Part shown: in pieces, positions 34,376 through 44,837 of the stretch
Numbering within the stretch: position 1 is the first letter of the stretch
How the letters are laid out: the number at the start of each line of letters is the position of its first letter
NCBI GenBank assembly: GCA_036365145.1
Contig: JAEOAD010002231.1
Span: forward strand, 124,001-188,000
Length of the DNA: 64,000 bases
Direction of reading: 5' to 3'
Origin: Orientallactaga sibirica
Taxonomy: Eukaryota > Chordata > Mammalia > Rodentia > Dipodidae
Notes under the pieces: generated by a model
Databases searched by the model: none
The model's input: only the letters and a program-made list of their open reading frames with translations
What the model was told of the DNA's origin: nothing
Made by a program: the position numbers and the translations under genes

Positions 34376-35488
34376 AGATTTCTTTTTTCACATGCACAGT
34401 GCTGAACAAACCAGGGCTGGACGTTTCTTAAATGACGTAGCATTCTTTCTGGAGAATAATTTGAGATACTTTGTTGCACTTAATATAGCATTTCAAGAGA
34501 ACAATATGGTTCTTTATCCAAAAGAGATAGAAAAGTCAGGGCATTTTTCTTTATAAAGTTAGGGGTTACAAATAAAGATTTATTTTATGAGTATTTATTA
34601 CTTATTTCTCATAAACTATAAATTATTTGAAAGCAGACATGTTGTAATCCTCTACTATGTTTTTCATAATTCCATATGAATTAAATAGGTGCTCAAAAAT
34701 TTAAGTAAAGGATGCATGAACTTGAAGGTGGATTTAAGCAAAAACATCTTACCTGATGTGCTTTCTTTAAAGGGTCTCATCTATCCTTTACTTTTGTAAA
34801 AATAAGTTGAATTTAGCTCTGAGAAGTGCTTTTACTGAGGGATTGAATACCTAAGAATTTACATGCTCACTTTTCTAGTAAAAGGAACTACATTAAGGAA
34901 AGAGAATGTGAGGGGATTTCTTTTGGATAAATTTAATAAGAAGCAGATCTTAGAGGGACTGGGTATCATACACTGGCATTAAGCTTTAATCTTCACTCTA
35001 TGATGTTTCCAGTATTATGGCATGAAGTCATACTTCTTGCTGGAAAGAAGTCAGTCTCTAATATTGCTGCTTTATTCCCACTTGCTGTATTTTTAGTTAT
35101 TTGGAAGGGTTCTTAATATTTTAGGATAGAATATGGCCCAGATTTTTAAAACAGAAGGCTTATAATAGTTGCACATGCATGGATGAGCACCAGGTGATCA
35201 GTGGATTTGTGACTGACTCCTGTGCCATTACTATCAAATGGCTTCAAGTTAGGGATGTTCAGGGTTGGGAAGCCTAGGGAGAATATATAGTATAGTGCCT
35301 GTCTTTACTGATGCTGCATATAAGGTAGCATCACAGGGGTGAAGGTAATTTCAATGTGAATACTTCTCAGTACAGAAGAGTAAAGAGATAGAAGGTCAGG
35401 ATGGGAGCTGAAAACTCCATCCAGCTGGAGGCAGGTGAGCTGCACTGTATAAATTGGCTCTTTCATCCTTTTTTCCTGTTGCATTTCT

Positions 35489-35736
35489 TTTTTTTTTTTT
35501 TTTTATTTATTTATTTATTTGAGAGTGTCAGACAGAGAAAGAGGCAAAGAGAGAGAGAGAGAGAGAAAGAGAGAAAGAATGGGTGCACCAGGCCCTTAAG
35601 CCACTGCAAATGAACTCCAGATGCATGTGCCCCCTTGTGCATCTGGCTTACGTGGGTACTGCGGAATCGAGCCTTGAACCAGGGTCCTTAGTCTTCACAG
35701 GCAAGTGCTTAACCAATAAGCCATCTCTCCAGCCCT
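35489..35736 (-). mobile_element. DIP-like SINE, antisense
   Basis: Poly-T, (TTTA)n, GA tract, 'gaatgggtgcaccaggccc' and terminal 'gccatctctccagccc'. The 'gcggaatcgagccttgaacc' subfamily feature is present. Confidence 0.9.
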
Positions 35737-35749
35737 TTCTTTTTCCTAA

Positions 35750-35940
35750 ACCTTTTATTTAGCATACAGTATAATGAGTCACATATTTTCATGCATGTTT
35801 ATTATTGCTCTTTGCTCCCTCTTGTACCCCTTTCACTGATCCTCCACCCCAAGGCCCAGTGCAGTGCTTTGTGTAGGTGAGAATGTGAGGCAACTAGAGC
35901 AGCCATCAGCTACAGGTAGTAGTGTGGTTTGTTGCGATCA
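35750..35940 (-). mobile_element. Probable L1 3' UTR fragment
   Basis: 'tatttagcatacagtataat' followed by a CT-rich stretch resembles rodent L1 3' UTR sequence in antisense. Weak assignment. Confidence 0.35.
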
Positions 35941-36001
35941 CTTTGAAAAACTATATGGCATTGCTATGGGTGAGATGTTATTTGTCTCCATCAAAATCCA
36001 A

Positions 36002-36164
36002 GCAGGGTGTGGTGGTGCACACCTTTAATCCCAGCCCTTGGGAGGCAGAGGTAGGAGGATTGCCATGAGTTCGAGGCCACCCTGAAAATACAGAGTGAAT
36101 TCCAGGTCAGCCAGGGCTATACTGAGACCCTACCTTCAAAAACAAACAAACAAACAAAAAAAAT
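36002..36164 (+). mobile_element. B1 SINE nested in MaLR LTR
   Basis: 'gcagggtgtggtggtgcaca' to a (CAAA)n tail. aaaatccaag and aaaatccatg flank it. Confidence 0.95.
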
Positions 36165-36284
36165 CCATGTTGAAATTTGTTGATGTAGTGGTATTTGGTA
36201 GGGTGGCCATTAAAAGAGATTGCTGCCTTTAGAGATTGGATTAGTTCTCAAGGGAATAGATTAATTCTCATAAGATAAGACTGT

Positions 36285-36518
36285 TTATTTTTATTTTTAA
36301 TTTTTTTGGAGAGAGAGAGAGTGAGATAGAGAATGGTCATGCTATAGGCCTCTCAGCTGCTGTGAACAAACTCCACATGTGTGCACCCTTGTGGGCAAGT
36401 GCCACATTGCGCCCTTGTGTCACTTTATGTCTGGCTAAATGTGGGACCTGGAGAATCAAATTGGCATTCTTAGGCTTAGCAGGCAGGCGCCTTAACAGCT
36501 AAGCCACCTCTCCAGCCC
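36285..36518 (-). mobile_element. DIP-like SINE, long subfamily, antisense, nested in MaLR LTR
   Basis: Long-form block 'gtgggcaagtgccacattgc' and 'gccacctctccagccc'. gataagactgttt flanks it (36274 and 36519). Confidence 0.9.
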
Positions 36519-36789
36519 GATAAGACTGTTTTGAAGTGGGTCATCTTTATCTCCTTTCTTTCTTCTGCATGCTCTGCTCCTTGCTCTCCCATCACCCACC
36601 ATATGATACCATCTGCCATCATGAGGTATCAAGGGCCCTCTTCAGAGGTGGTTGATCTTAACTCTCCCTGATTCCATAACTGAGGGCCAAATATTCCAAT
36701 TTTCTTCAGAAGTTAACCAGCCCTTGGTATTCTGTTATAGTAAAAGAAAATGGACCTCCCGCCCCTTCTATTTTTCTCTTTTGTTTTTG

Positions 36790-36860
36790 TGTTGAGTATG
36801 GAACCCAAGTTCTCCATATATGCTAGGTACATCCTCTATCATTGACCTATGTTCTCAGTT
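36790..36860 (-). mobile_element. ID/B4-type fragment, antisense
   Basis: 'agtatggaacccaagttctc' and 'atgctaggtacatcctctat' resemble the complement of an ID head. Confidence 0.5.
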
Positions 36861-37034
36861 TTTTTTTTTTCTCTCTCTCTCTCTCTTTTTTTCTTCCCAA
36901 GGTAGGGTCTCACTCTGGCCAAGGCTGACCTGGAATTAACTATGTAGTCTCAGGGTGGCCTCAAACTCACAGTGATCCTCCTACCTCTGCCTCCCAAGTG
37001 CTGGGATTAAAGGCATGCACCACCACGCCCAGCC
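36860..37034 (-). mobile_element. B1 SINE, antisense
   Basis: T-run and CT tract, 'caaggtagggtctcactctg', then 'caccaccacgcccagcc'. Confidence 0.95.
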
Positions 37035-37145
37035 AGTTTTCTCTTTTTGTTTGTGTGTTAACCTTTAATACAACATTTACTCTACTTCAAAGATAGTATA
37101 ATCCCTGTGGAAAATGGAAATGTGATCCATAAAGAACAAACCCTG

Positions 37146-37316
37146 GGGGCTGGAGAGATGGCTTAGCAGTTAAGGTGCTTGCCTATGAAGCCTAAGGACC
37201 CAGGTTCAATTCCCCAGTACCCATGTAAGCCAGATGCACAAGGTGGCCCATGTGTCTTGGAGTTCATTTGCAGTGGCTAGAGGCCCTGGAGCACCATTCT
37301 CTCTCTCTCTCAAGTA

Positions 37317-37359
<43 letters not shown>

Positions 37360-37374
37360 AATATATAAAAAAAA
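37146..37374 (+). mobile_element. DIP-like SINE with (AAAT)n tail and 13-bp target duplication
   Basis: Head gggctggagagatggcttag, and a tail of about 11 AAAT units. aaagaacaaaccc flanks it at 37131-37143 and 37375-37387. Confidence 0.95.
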
Positions 37375-37421
37375 AAAGAACAAACCCAATATATTCAGTG
37401 TTTTACTTGAGAAAAGATACT

Positions 37422-37592
37422 TAATGGTGTGGGTTTGACATTCCATTGTAAAGATATGCAAATGTGCCTAGCAGGAGTAAGAATCTGTGGGAGATATGGT
37501 TGATCTGTAAATTTCAATAAATAATATCCCTTCCTCCATAACTGTGCCTGGTCTGGAAGTTCATCTCAGAGAACCTGAAGTTGTCTGCTACA
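37422..37592 (+). mobile_element. 5'-truncated family-A MaLR-like LTR
   Basis: 'ccattgtaaagatatgcaaa' and 'ctccataactgtgcctggtc' match the copies at 16243 and 49793; it ends GAAGTTGTCTGCTACA. Confidence 0.8.
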
Positions 37593-37636
37593 CCCTGGAA
37601 GAAAAGATACTGAAGGACTCTTAATAGTAAGAATCT

Positions 37637-37745
37637 GGGGAGATAGTTGGTAAAGTCTCTACCTCAAAAGCACAAGGGCTTTGTGTAAGTCCCAGTACCC
37701 AAGTAAATGCCAGGAATGTAGAATGCCTATAATTCCAGTGCTGGG
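37637..37745 (+). mobile_element. Old tRNA-derived SINE plus B1-like remnant
   Basis: 'ggggagatagttggtaaagt' and 'atgcctataattccagtgct' look like a decayed B4-type (ID plus B1) element. Confidence 0.4.
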
Positions 37746-38040
37746 GAGGCAAATACAGAGATTTATTATTCTTTATAGTTCCAGAGGCAGAGAATTCAAG
37801 ATCAAGATGCTGGGACATTCACTGTCTGGTGCGGGCCTGCTTCCTAGTTCACAGACGACAATCTTCTTGCTATGTTCTCACACAGTGGAAGGGGCAAGCA
37901 AGAGAGATGTCTGAGGTCTCTTATGAAGGCTCTAAGCCCTTGACCTAATAGCCTCCCAAACACCCCACCTCAGTTCCTTCACACTGAAGTTTCAACAGAT
38001 GACTTCGGAGGGGATGCAAACAGTTAGTCTGTAGCACTAC
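37746..38040 (-). mobile_element. MLT1-type MaLR LTR, antisense
   Basis: 'tttatagttccagaggcaga' and 'caagatcaagatgctgg' with 'tgctatgttctcacacagtg' follow the complement of MLT1-family LTRs. Confidence 0.55.
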
Positions 38041-38817
38041 ATGAAGTAAAGCCACCATAAAAGCTAACACTTACTGAGTGCTTGCTATAACCAGGCAACA
38101 TCCTCAGCCCTTCACATCTGCTCTAAAACTCAGAGGCAAAGGCACTAAGCAATGAGAGACAGTCATAGTTCACGAGCAGTTTTGTCTGACTTCAATTACT
38201 ATGCTGTTTTATCTTGTCAACTGTATTTAGCCACTAAGCACAATAATGCTTTCACATCTCATGAGTATACCTGTGGATCTCCCTTAGTTCAGCTCTTAGT
38301 AAAAACCAAAACTAAAACAAAAACAAAAACAAAAACAAAAAACAGAAGACCATCTTCCTCACCTACTACTTGCTGGCTAAAACCCTCTTCTGGATTATGA
38401 CATCATGTGAAATGTATCCACAAAAAGTCTTTAAATACACTATTTCTCTATCTCTACTCCTTGGGGATAAGTTTCAAAATTCACATTTCATATAGGCTAA
38501 AAGCAGTAAAAAAAAATCTGTTCTTTTCTCATATTTGAAGTCAGTCTTCATAATAAAACAAAACCAAAAGGAAGGATTATAAGTTCAGGTTCATATTGAA
38601 ATAGATTTAATGTTCTGTCCTGTTGAGTACTCCTCCAAAAAGATTCATTGATAATTGAGAAAAAAAGGGGGTTAGGAGAATTAGCATAGATTTTATAAGT
38701 AATTAAGAAATAGCAAGATGACAGATATAAGCTTAACCATATCAATATTTATAAATGTAAATTGTTATATATCTAATCAAAAGACAGTTGTTAGACTGGA
38801 TAAAAGAGGAAAGGCCA
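38041..38817. other. No gene seen
   Basis: Unique-looking AT-rich sequence with an (AAAAC)n tract at about 38308-38341. Confidence 0.45.
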
Positions 38818-39008
38818 GGCTGGAGAGATGGCTCAGCAATTAAAGGTGCTTTCTTGCAAAGCCTAACAACCGAGGTATGATTCCCCAGTACCCATGTAAA
38901 GCCAGATGCACAAAGTGATGCATGCATCTGGAGTTCATTTGCAGAGGCAGGAGACCCTGGCATGCCCATTCTCATTCTTTCTTCCAAGCAAAGAAACAAA
39001 CAAATAAT
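38818..39008 (+). mobile_element. DIP-like SINE
   Basis: Head ggctggagagatggctcagc and A-rich tail. Confidence 0.9.
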
Positions 39009-39067
39009 TTCTGTTTGTTCACATCCTTGCCAGCATTTTAAAAAAAGAGAAAAATATATACATTTAT

Positions 39068-39106
39068 AAGCTGGGTGTGGTATCAGACATTTGTAATCCC
39101 AAAAAC
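39068..39106 (+). mobile_element. B1 5' fragment
   Basis: 'agctgggtgtggtatcagac' and 'atttgtaatccca' only. Confidence 0.65.
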
Positions 39107-39173
39107 TATTTATTTAAAAAAAAAAAAAAACTAAGTTCATTTGTTTCTAGCCTATTTTTAACTTTCCATGAAC

Positions 39174-39395
39174 AGTTGTTTATTTACTTATTTGAGAGAG
39201 AGAGAAAAACAAAGACAGATACATAGAGAGAGACAGAGAGCGAGCGAGAAAGAGAGAAAGAATGGGTTGCCAGGAAATTCACTCTGTACCTGGAATTCAC
39301 TCTGTAAGTCACAGGGTGGCCTCAAACTCACAGTGATCCTCCTACCTCTGCCTCTCAAGTGCTGGGATTAAAGGCGTGTGCCACCACGCCTGGCT
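39174..39395 (-). mobile_element. DIP-like 3' part joined to B1, antisense
   Basis: The DIP tail and purine tract end at 'gaatgggttgcca' (about 39272). The sequence then switches to antisense B1 ('agggtggcctcaaactcaca' to 'gccaccacgcctggct'). Confidence 0.8.
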
Positions 39396-39600
39396 TTATT
39401 TATTTATTTTTATTAGTTATGAATATAGTGTGTATACAGCCATGATGGTACCATCATTAACCTTCTCCCTGTCCTCCCCCCATGGGGATTGTGAGTCTTA
39501 TATTGCGGGGGCCGCCATCAGTTATGGGGGAGAGACACTGTCTCTGCCCTGCAGCATACTCTTATTTGCTCCTTTAAATCTGTAGATACTTTAGATTGCT
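39396..39600 (-). mobile_element. Probable L1 3' UTR fragment
   Basis: 'gtgtatacagccatgatggt' and 'accatcattaaccttctccc' resemble rodent L1 3' UTR. From memory only. Confidence 0.4.
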
Positions 39601-39712
39601 GGTCACTGTGCTTCTGGATCCTTCTTTAGAGACTTAGAAATTCATCTTATTATTTCACCCAGACTTTATGCTGTGAAATGTGATCAAACTCTATAATTAC
39701 TTAGCTATATAT

Positions 39713-39826
39713 TTCCTTCCTTCCTCCCTTCTTCCCTTCCTCCCTCCCTCCCTCCCTCCCTCCCTCCCTCCCTTCCTTCCTTCCTTCCTTCCTTCCTTCT
39801 TTCCTCCCCTCCCTCCCTACTTCCCT
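39713..39826 (+). repeat. Polypyrimidine (CCTT/CCCT)n tract
   Basis: About 110 bp of almost pure pyrimidine on this strand, with ccct and cctt tetramers. Confidence 0.95.
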
Positions 39827-39945
39827 TTTGTTTCTTTCTTCTGAGTTGGAGTTTTACTATGTAGTCCTAGGCTGACCTTGGACTCATGATCCTTTTACTT
39901 TTGCCTCCTAAATGCTGGGATTATGGGCAGGCACCGCCACAGACA
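39827..39945 (-). mobile_element. Diverged B1-type SINE, antisense
   Basis: 'actatgtagtcctaggctga' and 'aatgctgggattatgggcag'. Confidence 0.7.
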
Positions 39946-40525
39946 CCTTAGCACATGTTCTGACTAGTCTGCTATGTGGGACACCTCCTGACAGGCCATG
40001 TCCTACTTGAAGAGAGAACACTGATAAGAGAACAGGACAGGGTGCTTATTGTAGGAATGAAAGAAGCCATCATGACATCTTATGTGAAATAAGGCTGTTT
40101 TAACCATGACCACAAATGACCAATGCCTATCATGTCTTTCCCACAGCTACAGAGCATTTTCCTTGTATGCTTCACATTTATTAAATTCCAGGAACTTTCA
40201 CAATGCTAGATTCTGGTGGGAAGCTGTGAGTAGGCTTGCACATTGACTACACCCGAGTTCCTGCTCGTTCTACACTTCTGGGCTGCACTATAAATCTTCC
40301 TCTACTTAAGCATGGTCAGATTCAGATAACTGAGTATGCCCTGAGGGCTTATGGAGCAATATTACAACTCAATACTGAAAACCCAGAGTAGCCCTTCATA
40401 GGCAGGACATAGTTCCTCAACCCTGTGCTGAAACAGAACTCTTGGTGGCAGCAGCTGTAATGAAGCCTCTGGCAGGAAGACTCCCCCTGACCCTGCTGCA
40501 GGAATAGGACAAACACATAGCAGCC
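39946..40525. other. No gene seen
   Basis: Unique-looking sequence. Confidence 0.4.
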
Positions 40526-41005
40526 ATGTGCATCAGTCCCTGCAGGGAAGACACTTACATGACTGAAGTCAGTGGTGAGGACTCACGCAGGAGAATGGGG
40601 TTGATAGTGTGTGTGAAAGAGAGGGTTCTGTGGACACAAAGGTCTGAAGCTGACTCTGATTCCAAGGAGGAGGATGAGAAGCTGCACTCGTCTGCCTTTC
40701 CATCAGCCTCAGACAGAGAAACATTGAGAGTGTGGGGAATCATGGGAAGACTGGTGGGAAATATGGTGAGTGGAAGAAACGAGGCCCTCCCCAGGAGGCC
40801 GCTTCACTCAGTTCCAGCTGAGGCTTGCCAGTTGGCAAGGAGGACAGTTGCCAGATCTTCTGAGCTTTCAGAAGATGGAAATCCAGATTTTTTTTTAAAT
40901 GGGAAATCTCCTATTTTTAAAACCCTGTGTGGGCCAAACCAAACACGTTTGTGGGTTGAATTCAGTCTGCGGCCTACCATTTTGAGACCTTTGATTTATA
41001 GTCCT
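40526..41005. other. Unclassified block, probably an old repeat
   Basis: A 163-codon plus-strand ORF spans it. The 3' part ('tgtgtgggccaaaccaaaca' to 'ctaccattttgagacctttg') resembles ancient mammalian DNA-transposon remnants. The peptide has no domain I recognise, so I do not call a gene. Confidence 0.35.
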
Positions 41006-42799
41006 CACAAAACATGACATTTCTGTTCCAATTTGTAGCCTTGGGGCTTGTTACTTGTAGGCTCAGTTCACTTTCTGCACTTCATCCTCCTCTGTTACTC
41101 CTTTGTTATTTACATTCCTGGCCTCATCTTCAGGATCATCAGTTCTTAATGGCATAGCCATCATGGTTCGCATGTTCCATCTGCTGCACAGCGTACCACA
41201 GTGCTTTAAGTGAGGTGACGCTCCGGGAACACTGGTTAGACAGTGTTTACCTAAGACCACCTTTTCAGAGCTCATCACAGGAAGCTTGGGGTTGGTTCAC
41301 TGAAACTCAATATGCCAAATACCTCAATGCCATCTTGAGACTTTTCTAATAATAGTTGATGATAATCCTGTCTAACTGTCTTATAAAAAAAAAACTGAAC
41401 TGAAATACCTGGACAAATGATAGAAAACATCTTAGTAATAGCACCAAAGACTCAATGAGACAGTAAAGATTTACCTGGAGAGAGCAGGGAGCATGTATGA
41501 GCATGGGTTGGCACAGGAGCCTTTGTTGTCTCAGAACTTACAAACTTCACCTCACACCAGCTTTCCCTGCAACAGGCTGGAGACATGTCTTTCCCTAGTA
41601 AATTTCCTTTCCTTGTACCTCACTTCCCTAAGATGGATCCTAAGCGTGATGATTCTTGAACCTGTAGTCACTGTCAGAGTTTGAAGTTATACAAAGTATA
41701 CAGAACACCAGCCCGAGATAGTAGAACTCATCCGTGACACATGGGGCTTTTCCAAGGCCCCATGTTTTGGCTTTTCTTTAGTCATTCCCCCACATTAGGT
41801 GGACAGCACAAGCCCATAAACCCACAGGGTTCTTCTTCTCCTGTGCTCAGTTCTGCCGCCACTGTGCCCAGAGCACCGGACATTGCAGTTCCCCACCAAA
41901 TGGTGCCAAAGCCCATTTCACAGACATCCATATACCCCCTTTTCAGGCTCATCCTATAACGAATCCTTGGAGCATGTACCCGTAGGCTCCAGAGGGTCTT
42001 AGGAGTCGGGTTTTGTATATATGTAAAGGGGAGGAGTGGTTAGGTGTGGATGGTTTGGCCTTGGGGTAGGGTGCCCACAAGAGTCCTTATGGTGCTTGAG
42101 TTCAGGCCCCCAAGCAGGTTCCTGAACAGTAACAAACGATCAGTCATTCTAGGAACTTTGTGAAACAGGTTGTATAAGGCTGCCTGGATTGGACTTGTTA
42201 CTATAACAACAGGAGAGTAGCCAGGTCATGCTGACAAAATCGTACCTCTTATACCTCCTGGAGTCCTAGATTGGAGAAAGTTCCTATTTAGGTGCCAGAT
42301 GTGTCATAGATGCCTATAAAGTGGGTGGCCTGGAAGACTTAATTAATAAGCTGGTTACAATATATAGCCTGTGTGCATATTTGTCTGTAGCCCACTGCCA
42401 GAATCAGCCTGATGCTGTAACCTATCCATTTGCAAAAGTTTATGACATGCCAACTTACTTCCAGTTTACTTATCAAGTTTTAGAGCCAGACACATTAGTG
42501 ACTCTGGTAAGAACATATGTAGTGTGTTAACAATGAGCTAAATATCCCATTAGTTATAGTAAATAAAGTGAGATCTCAAATAATGTTTGATATGTCAACA
42601 TGCTCCGGGAAAGTTACACACTTTTCATCAAAAAGCATTTCTGTCTTTAATATGATTGTTTCAGATGGTTGGGATATCATGCCAAATTCAATGCACAAGA
42701 AGAATTGAACAAAGTTTGCTTTAAAATTTTTCCCTAAAAAGCTATAAACTAATTACATAGTATGAATCAAACAGCACAAGGGCATTTAAAAATTCATTA
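41006..42799. other. Low-repeat stretch, no gene seen
   Basis: About 1.8 kb without a recognised SINE. The ORFs are 60-70 codons with no recognised domain. Confidence 0.45.
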
Positions 42800-42813
42800 A
42801 GATTTAGCTTCTT

Positions 42814-43048
42814 GGGCTAGGGAAATGGCTTAGCTGTTAAGGCATTTGCCTGCGAAGCCTAAGGACCCCGGTTTGGTTCCCCAAGACCCATGTAAGCCAG
42901 ATGCACAAGGGGGCGCATGTATTTGGAGTTCGTTTGCAGTGGTTGGAGGCCCTGGCATGCCCATTCTCTCTTTCTTTCTGCCTCTTCCTTTTGCTCTCTC
43001 TCTCTCTCTCTCTCAAAAATAAAGAAATAATTTTTAAAAAGTAGAGAG
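42814..43048 (+). mobile_element. DIP-like SINE, first of a target-sharing pair
   Basis: Head gggctagggaaatggcttag with CT-rich 3' region. agatttagcttcttggg occurs at 42800-42816 and 43049-43065; the repeat overlaps the SINE's first bases. Confidence 0.9.
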
Positions 43049-43065
43049 AGATTTAGCTTCTTGGG

Positions 43066-43680
43066 AGCCTCTGTGCTGGCAGAAGGAGGAGGCCTGGGCT
43101 CCCAACTCCTTGGCTACTGGTTCCCCAACTCCCAGTTCCTCTGCACTGGAGGGTGTATGCATGGGGAAAGGCAGCTAGAACAAGGACAGAAACCACCCCT
43201 TGTACATCAGCAGGGGCCGGGGTGAAACCACTGAGGAATTTGGTGAGATGAGCAAGAGTGCTGCTTCAATAGAAAGCCTGGCAACCAGCCCCAGGGTCAT
43301 GGAGACAGACACTGAGGACACTCGAAATGCACCATGGCAGAAATCCAGAACCTGCTGAGAGCACAGCACTAAAGTAGACTTGAAACACACCCACCACAGC
43401 TCAGGGAATTTTGTGGAAGAGAGGGTTGAAAGACTGTAAGAGCCACAGAGTGGAAAGGAATTTCCAGAGACACTGCCCCCGCTCCCTTTACAATGACTGG
43501 CTGCTGCTCTCATAACCCACAACCCCATGGTGTACACCAACAATCCCATTGAGGAGGGTCTCTAGCAGAATGGGGGCAGGGAAGAGGGAAATGACAGTAA
43601 CAACACATGATGTGTCCATACAAAATTTCTACTTAATAAAAAAAAGAGAGTCAAATAATCTAGTAAATATATTTAAAAAA
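43066..43680 (+). mobile_element. 5'-truncated L1 3' end with short 3' extension
   Basis: 'gggaattttgtggaagagag', 'gaaagactgtaagagccaca' and 'acatgatgtgtccatac' match rodent L1 3' UTR sense, ending in aataaaaaaaa at about 43636-43645. About 25 extra bases and a second A-run follow before (a)ttagcttcttg, a repeat of the target at 43053. Confidence 0.75.
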
Positions 43681-43685
43681 TTAGC

Positions 43686-43779
43686 TTCTTGTCAGTTGTG
43701 GTGGTCCATGCCAGTAGGAAATTGCTGAAGAGGCATCTGGAGTTCCAGGCCAGCCTGGGCTACACATTAAAAAAATGTA
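43686..43779 (+). mobile_element. Diverged B1-like SINE, same variant as 19391
   Basis: 'gtcagttgtggtggtccatg' with 'aggaaattgctgaagaggca'. Confidence 0.65.
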
Positions 43780-43819
43780 GCTTTTTATCTCATTATGGCA
43801 TAAATGGAAGGAGATTTTA

Positions 43820-44835
43820 TTACCAAAATTTTTAAATTGAGGTAGAATCCATATGACATAATAAACAACTATGACATGTATGATTTAGTGATTTTTTTTT
43901 TATCACCTCCTAGGAACATATCCATGTCCATGACAAAGCCACTCCTCACCACTCCCTAACCAGCTTCAGGAACTACTGAGCTGCTTGTGTCTCAGGAGGC
44001 TCACCTGCTCTGGATACATCATAGGAAAGGTCAGAGAATATGTGAACTTTTGTGTTCGGCTTTTTTTCACTTAGCACAATGTTTCTGAGATTCATCTAGG
44101 TTGTAACATCTACCAGTATGGACAAATAATACTGTATTTTATGTAGATGTCACAATTTCCTTTTTTTTTTTGTTTTTGTTTCACATTGTTTATTTCTGAA
44201 ATTTTTTGTTTGATATTTTGGGCGCACAGTTGATGGTGGGTGACTGAAATTACAGAAAACGAAAACATAAAAACAAAAGACATAGTTGAAGAGTTAGATG
44301 GGGTGCATATGTCTATTGCAGTGGCCAGGGTGATGACGTGTAGTCCCATACAAGACACACCCACCCACAGTCTGACTCCCAGGAGAGCAGTGTATGTGAG
44401 ATGTGAGGACATAGCTTCCACCTCCGAAAGACATAGATGGTGACATATGCCTTGGGCCCACTCTGACTGTTGTACAGGGTAAGTGGGTTCATACCCCAGA
44501 GCTAGGTAGAGACAGAAGGGGTTCTCTAAATCTTCTTGCCTGGTAGGCCCTCAGAGTACCTCACTTCTCAGTGATTCTTTGGAGTAAGATGCCACCTTAA
44601 GTCACAGGTGGATAGCCTATCTCTGCTTGGAATTCAGGACAGGAGACTTCTGCTTTTTGTCTACTGCCTTTCTCCTTTGTAAATATCACAGTTTATCTAC
44701 TTCTCCATTGATGGGCATTCCTTTTGGGATATCATGTTGGGCAAACCTTCATATACAACTTTCTGGGTGGACATGTATTTTAATTTTGCTTAACAGCACA
44801 GCTGGAGAAGAATTGCTGGTCTATGAGTTAGTTTT
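43820..44835 (-). mobile_element. Ancient L1M 3' region, antisense, interrupted
   Basis: 'cacttagcacaatgtttctg' and 'agattcatctaggttgtaac' before 44160, then 'ctacttctccattgatgggc' and 'gaagaattgctggtc' after 44690, are collinear with antisense L1M consensus. The interruption is the probable retrocopy at 44161-44690. Confidence 0.7.
44161..44690 (-). pseudogene. Probable processed retrocopy of an unidentified transcript
   Basis: On the minus strand this ~530-bp block ends in an AATAAA-type signal (complement at 44189-44194) followed within about 15 nt by an A-rich tail (T-run at 44161-44171). Flanks atgtcacaattt and atatcacagttt look like a diverged target duplication, and the interrupted L1M is collinear across it. 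The parent is not recognised. The last ~85 nt before the tail resemble a Tigger-type DNA transposon. A 103-codon minus ORF has no known domain. Confidence 0.5.
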
Positions 44836-44837
44836 GT

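Larger units (their letters stand above)
32943..35488. other. Low-repeat stretch, no gene seen
   Basis: About 2.5 kb in which I recognise only a (CA)n tract near 34297-34327 and an ID-like fragment at about 34327-34375. AT-rich, with no long ORF. It is one of the longest SINE-free intervals in the window. Confidence 0.5.
35960..36751 (+). mobile_element. MST/MLT1-type MaLR LTR, doubly interrupted
   Basis: 'gatgttatttgtctccatca' and 'atccatgttgaaatttgttg' with 'ggtatttggtagggtggcc' match MaLR LTR order. A B1 (36002-36164) and a DIP SINE (36285-36518) interrupt it, and the LTR then resumes 'catctgccatcatgaggtat'. Confidence 0.65.

Noticed and set aside
40526..41017. 163-codon ORF as a possible gene
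   Set aside because: No recognised domain and no splice or promoter context; the 3' part resembles an old transposon. Kept as unclassified sequence.
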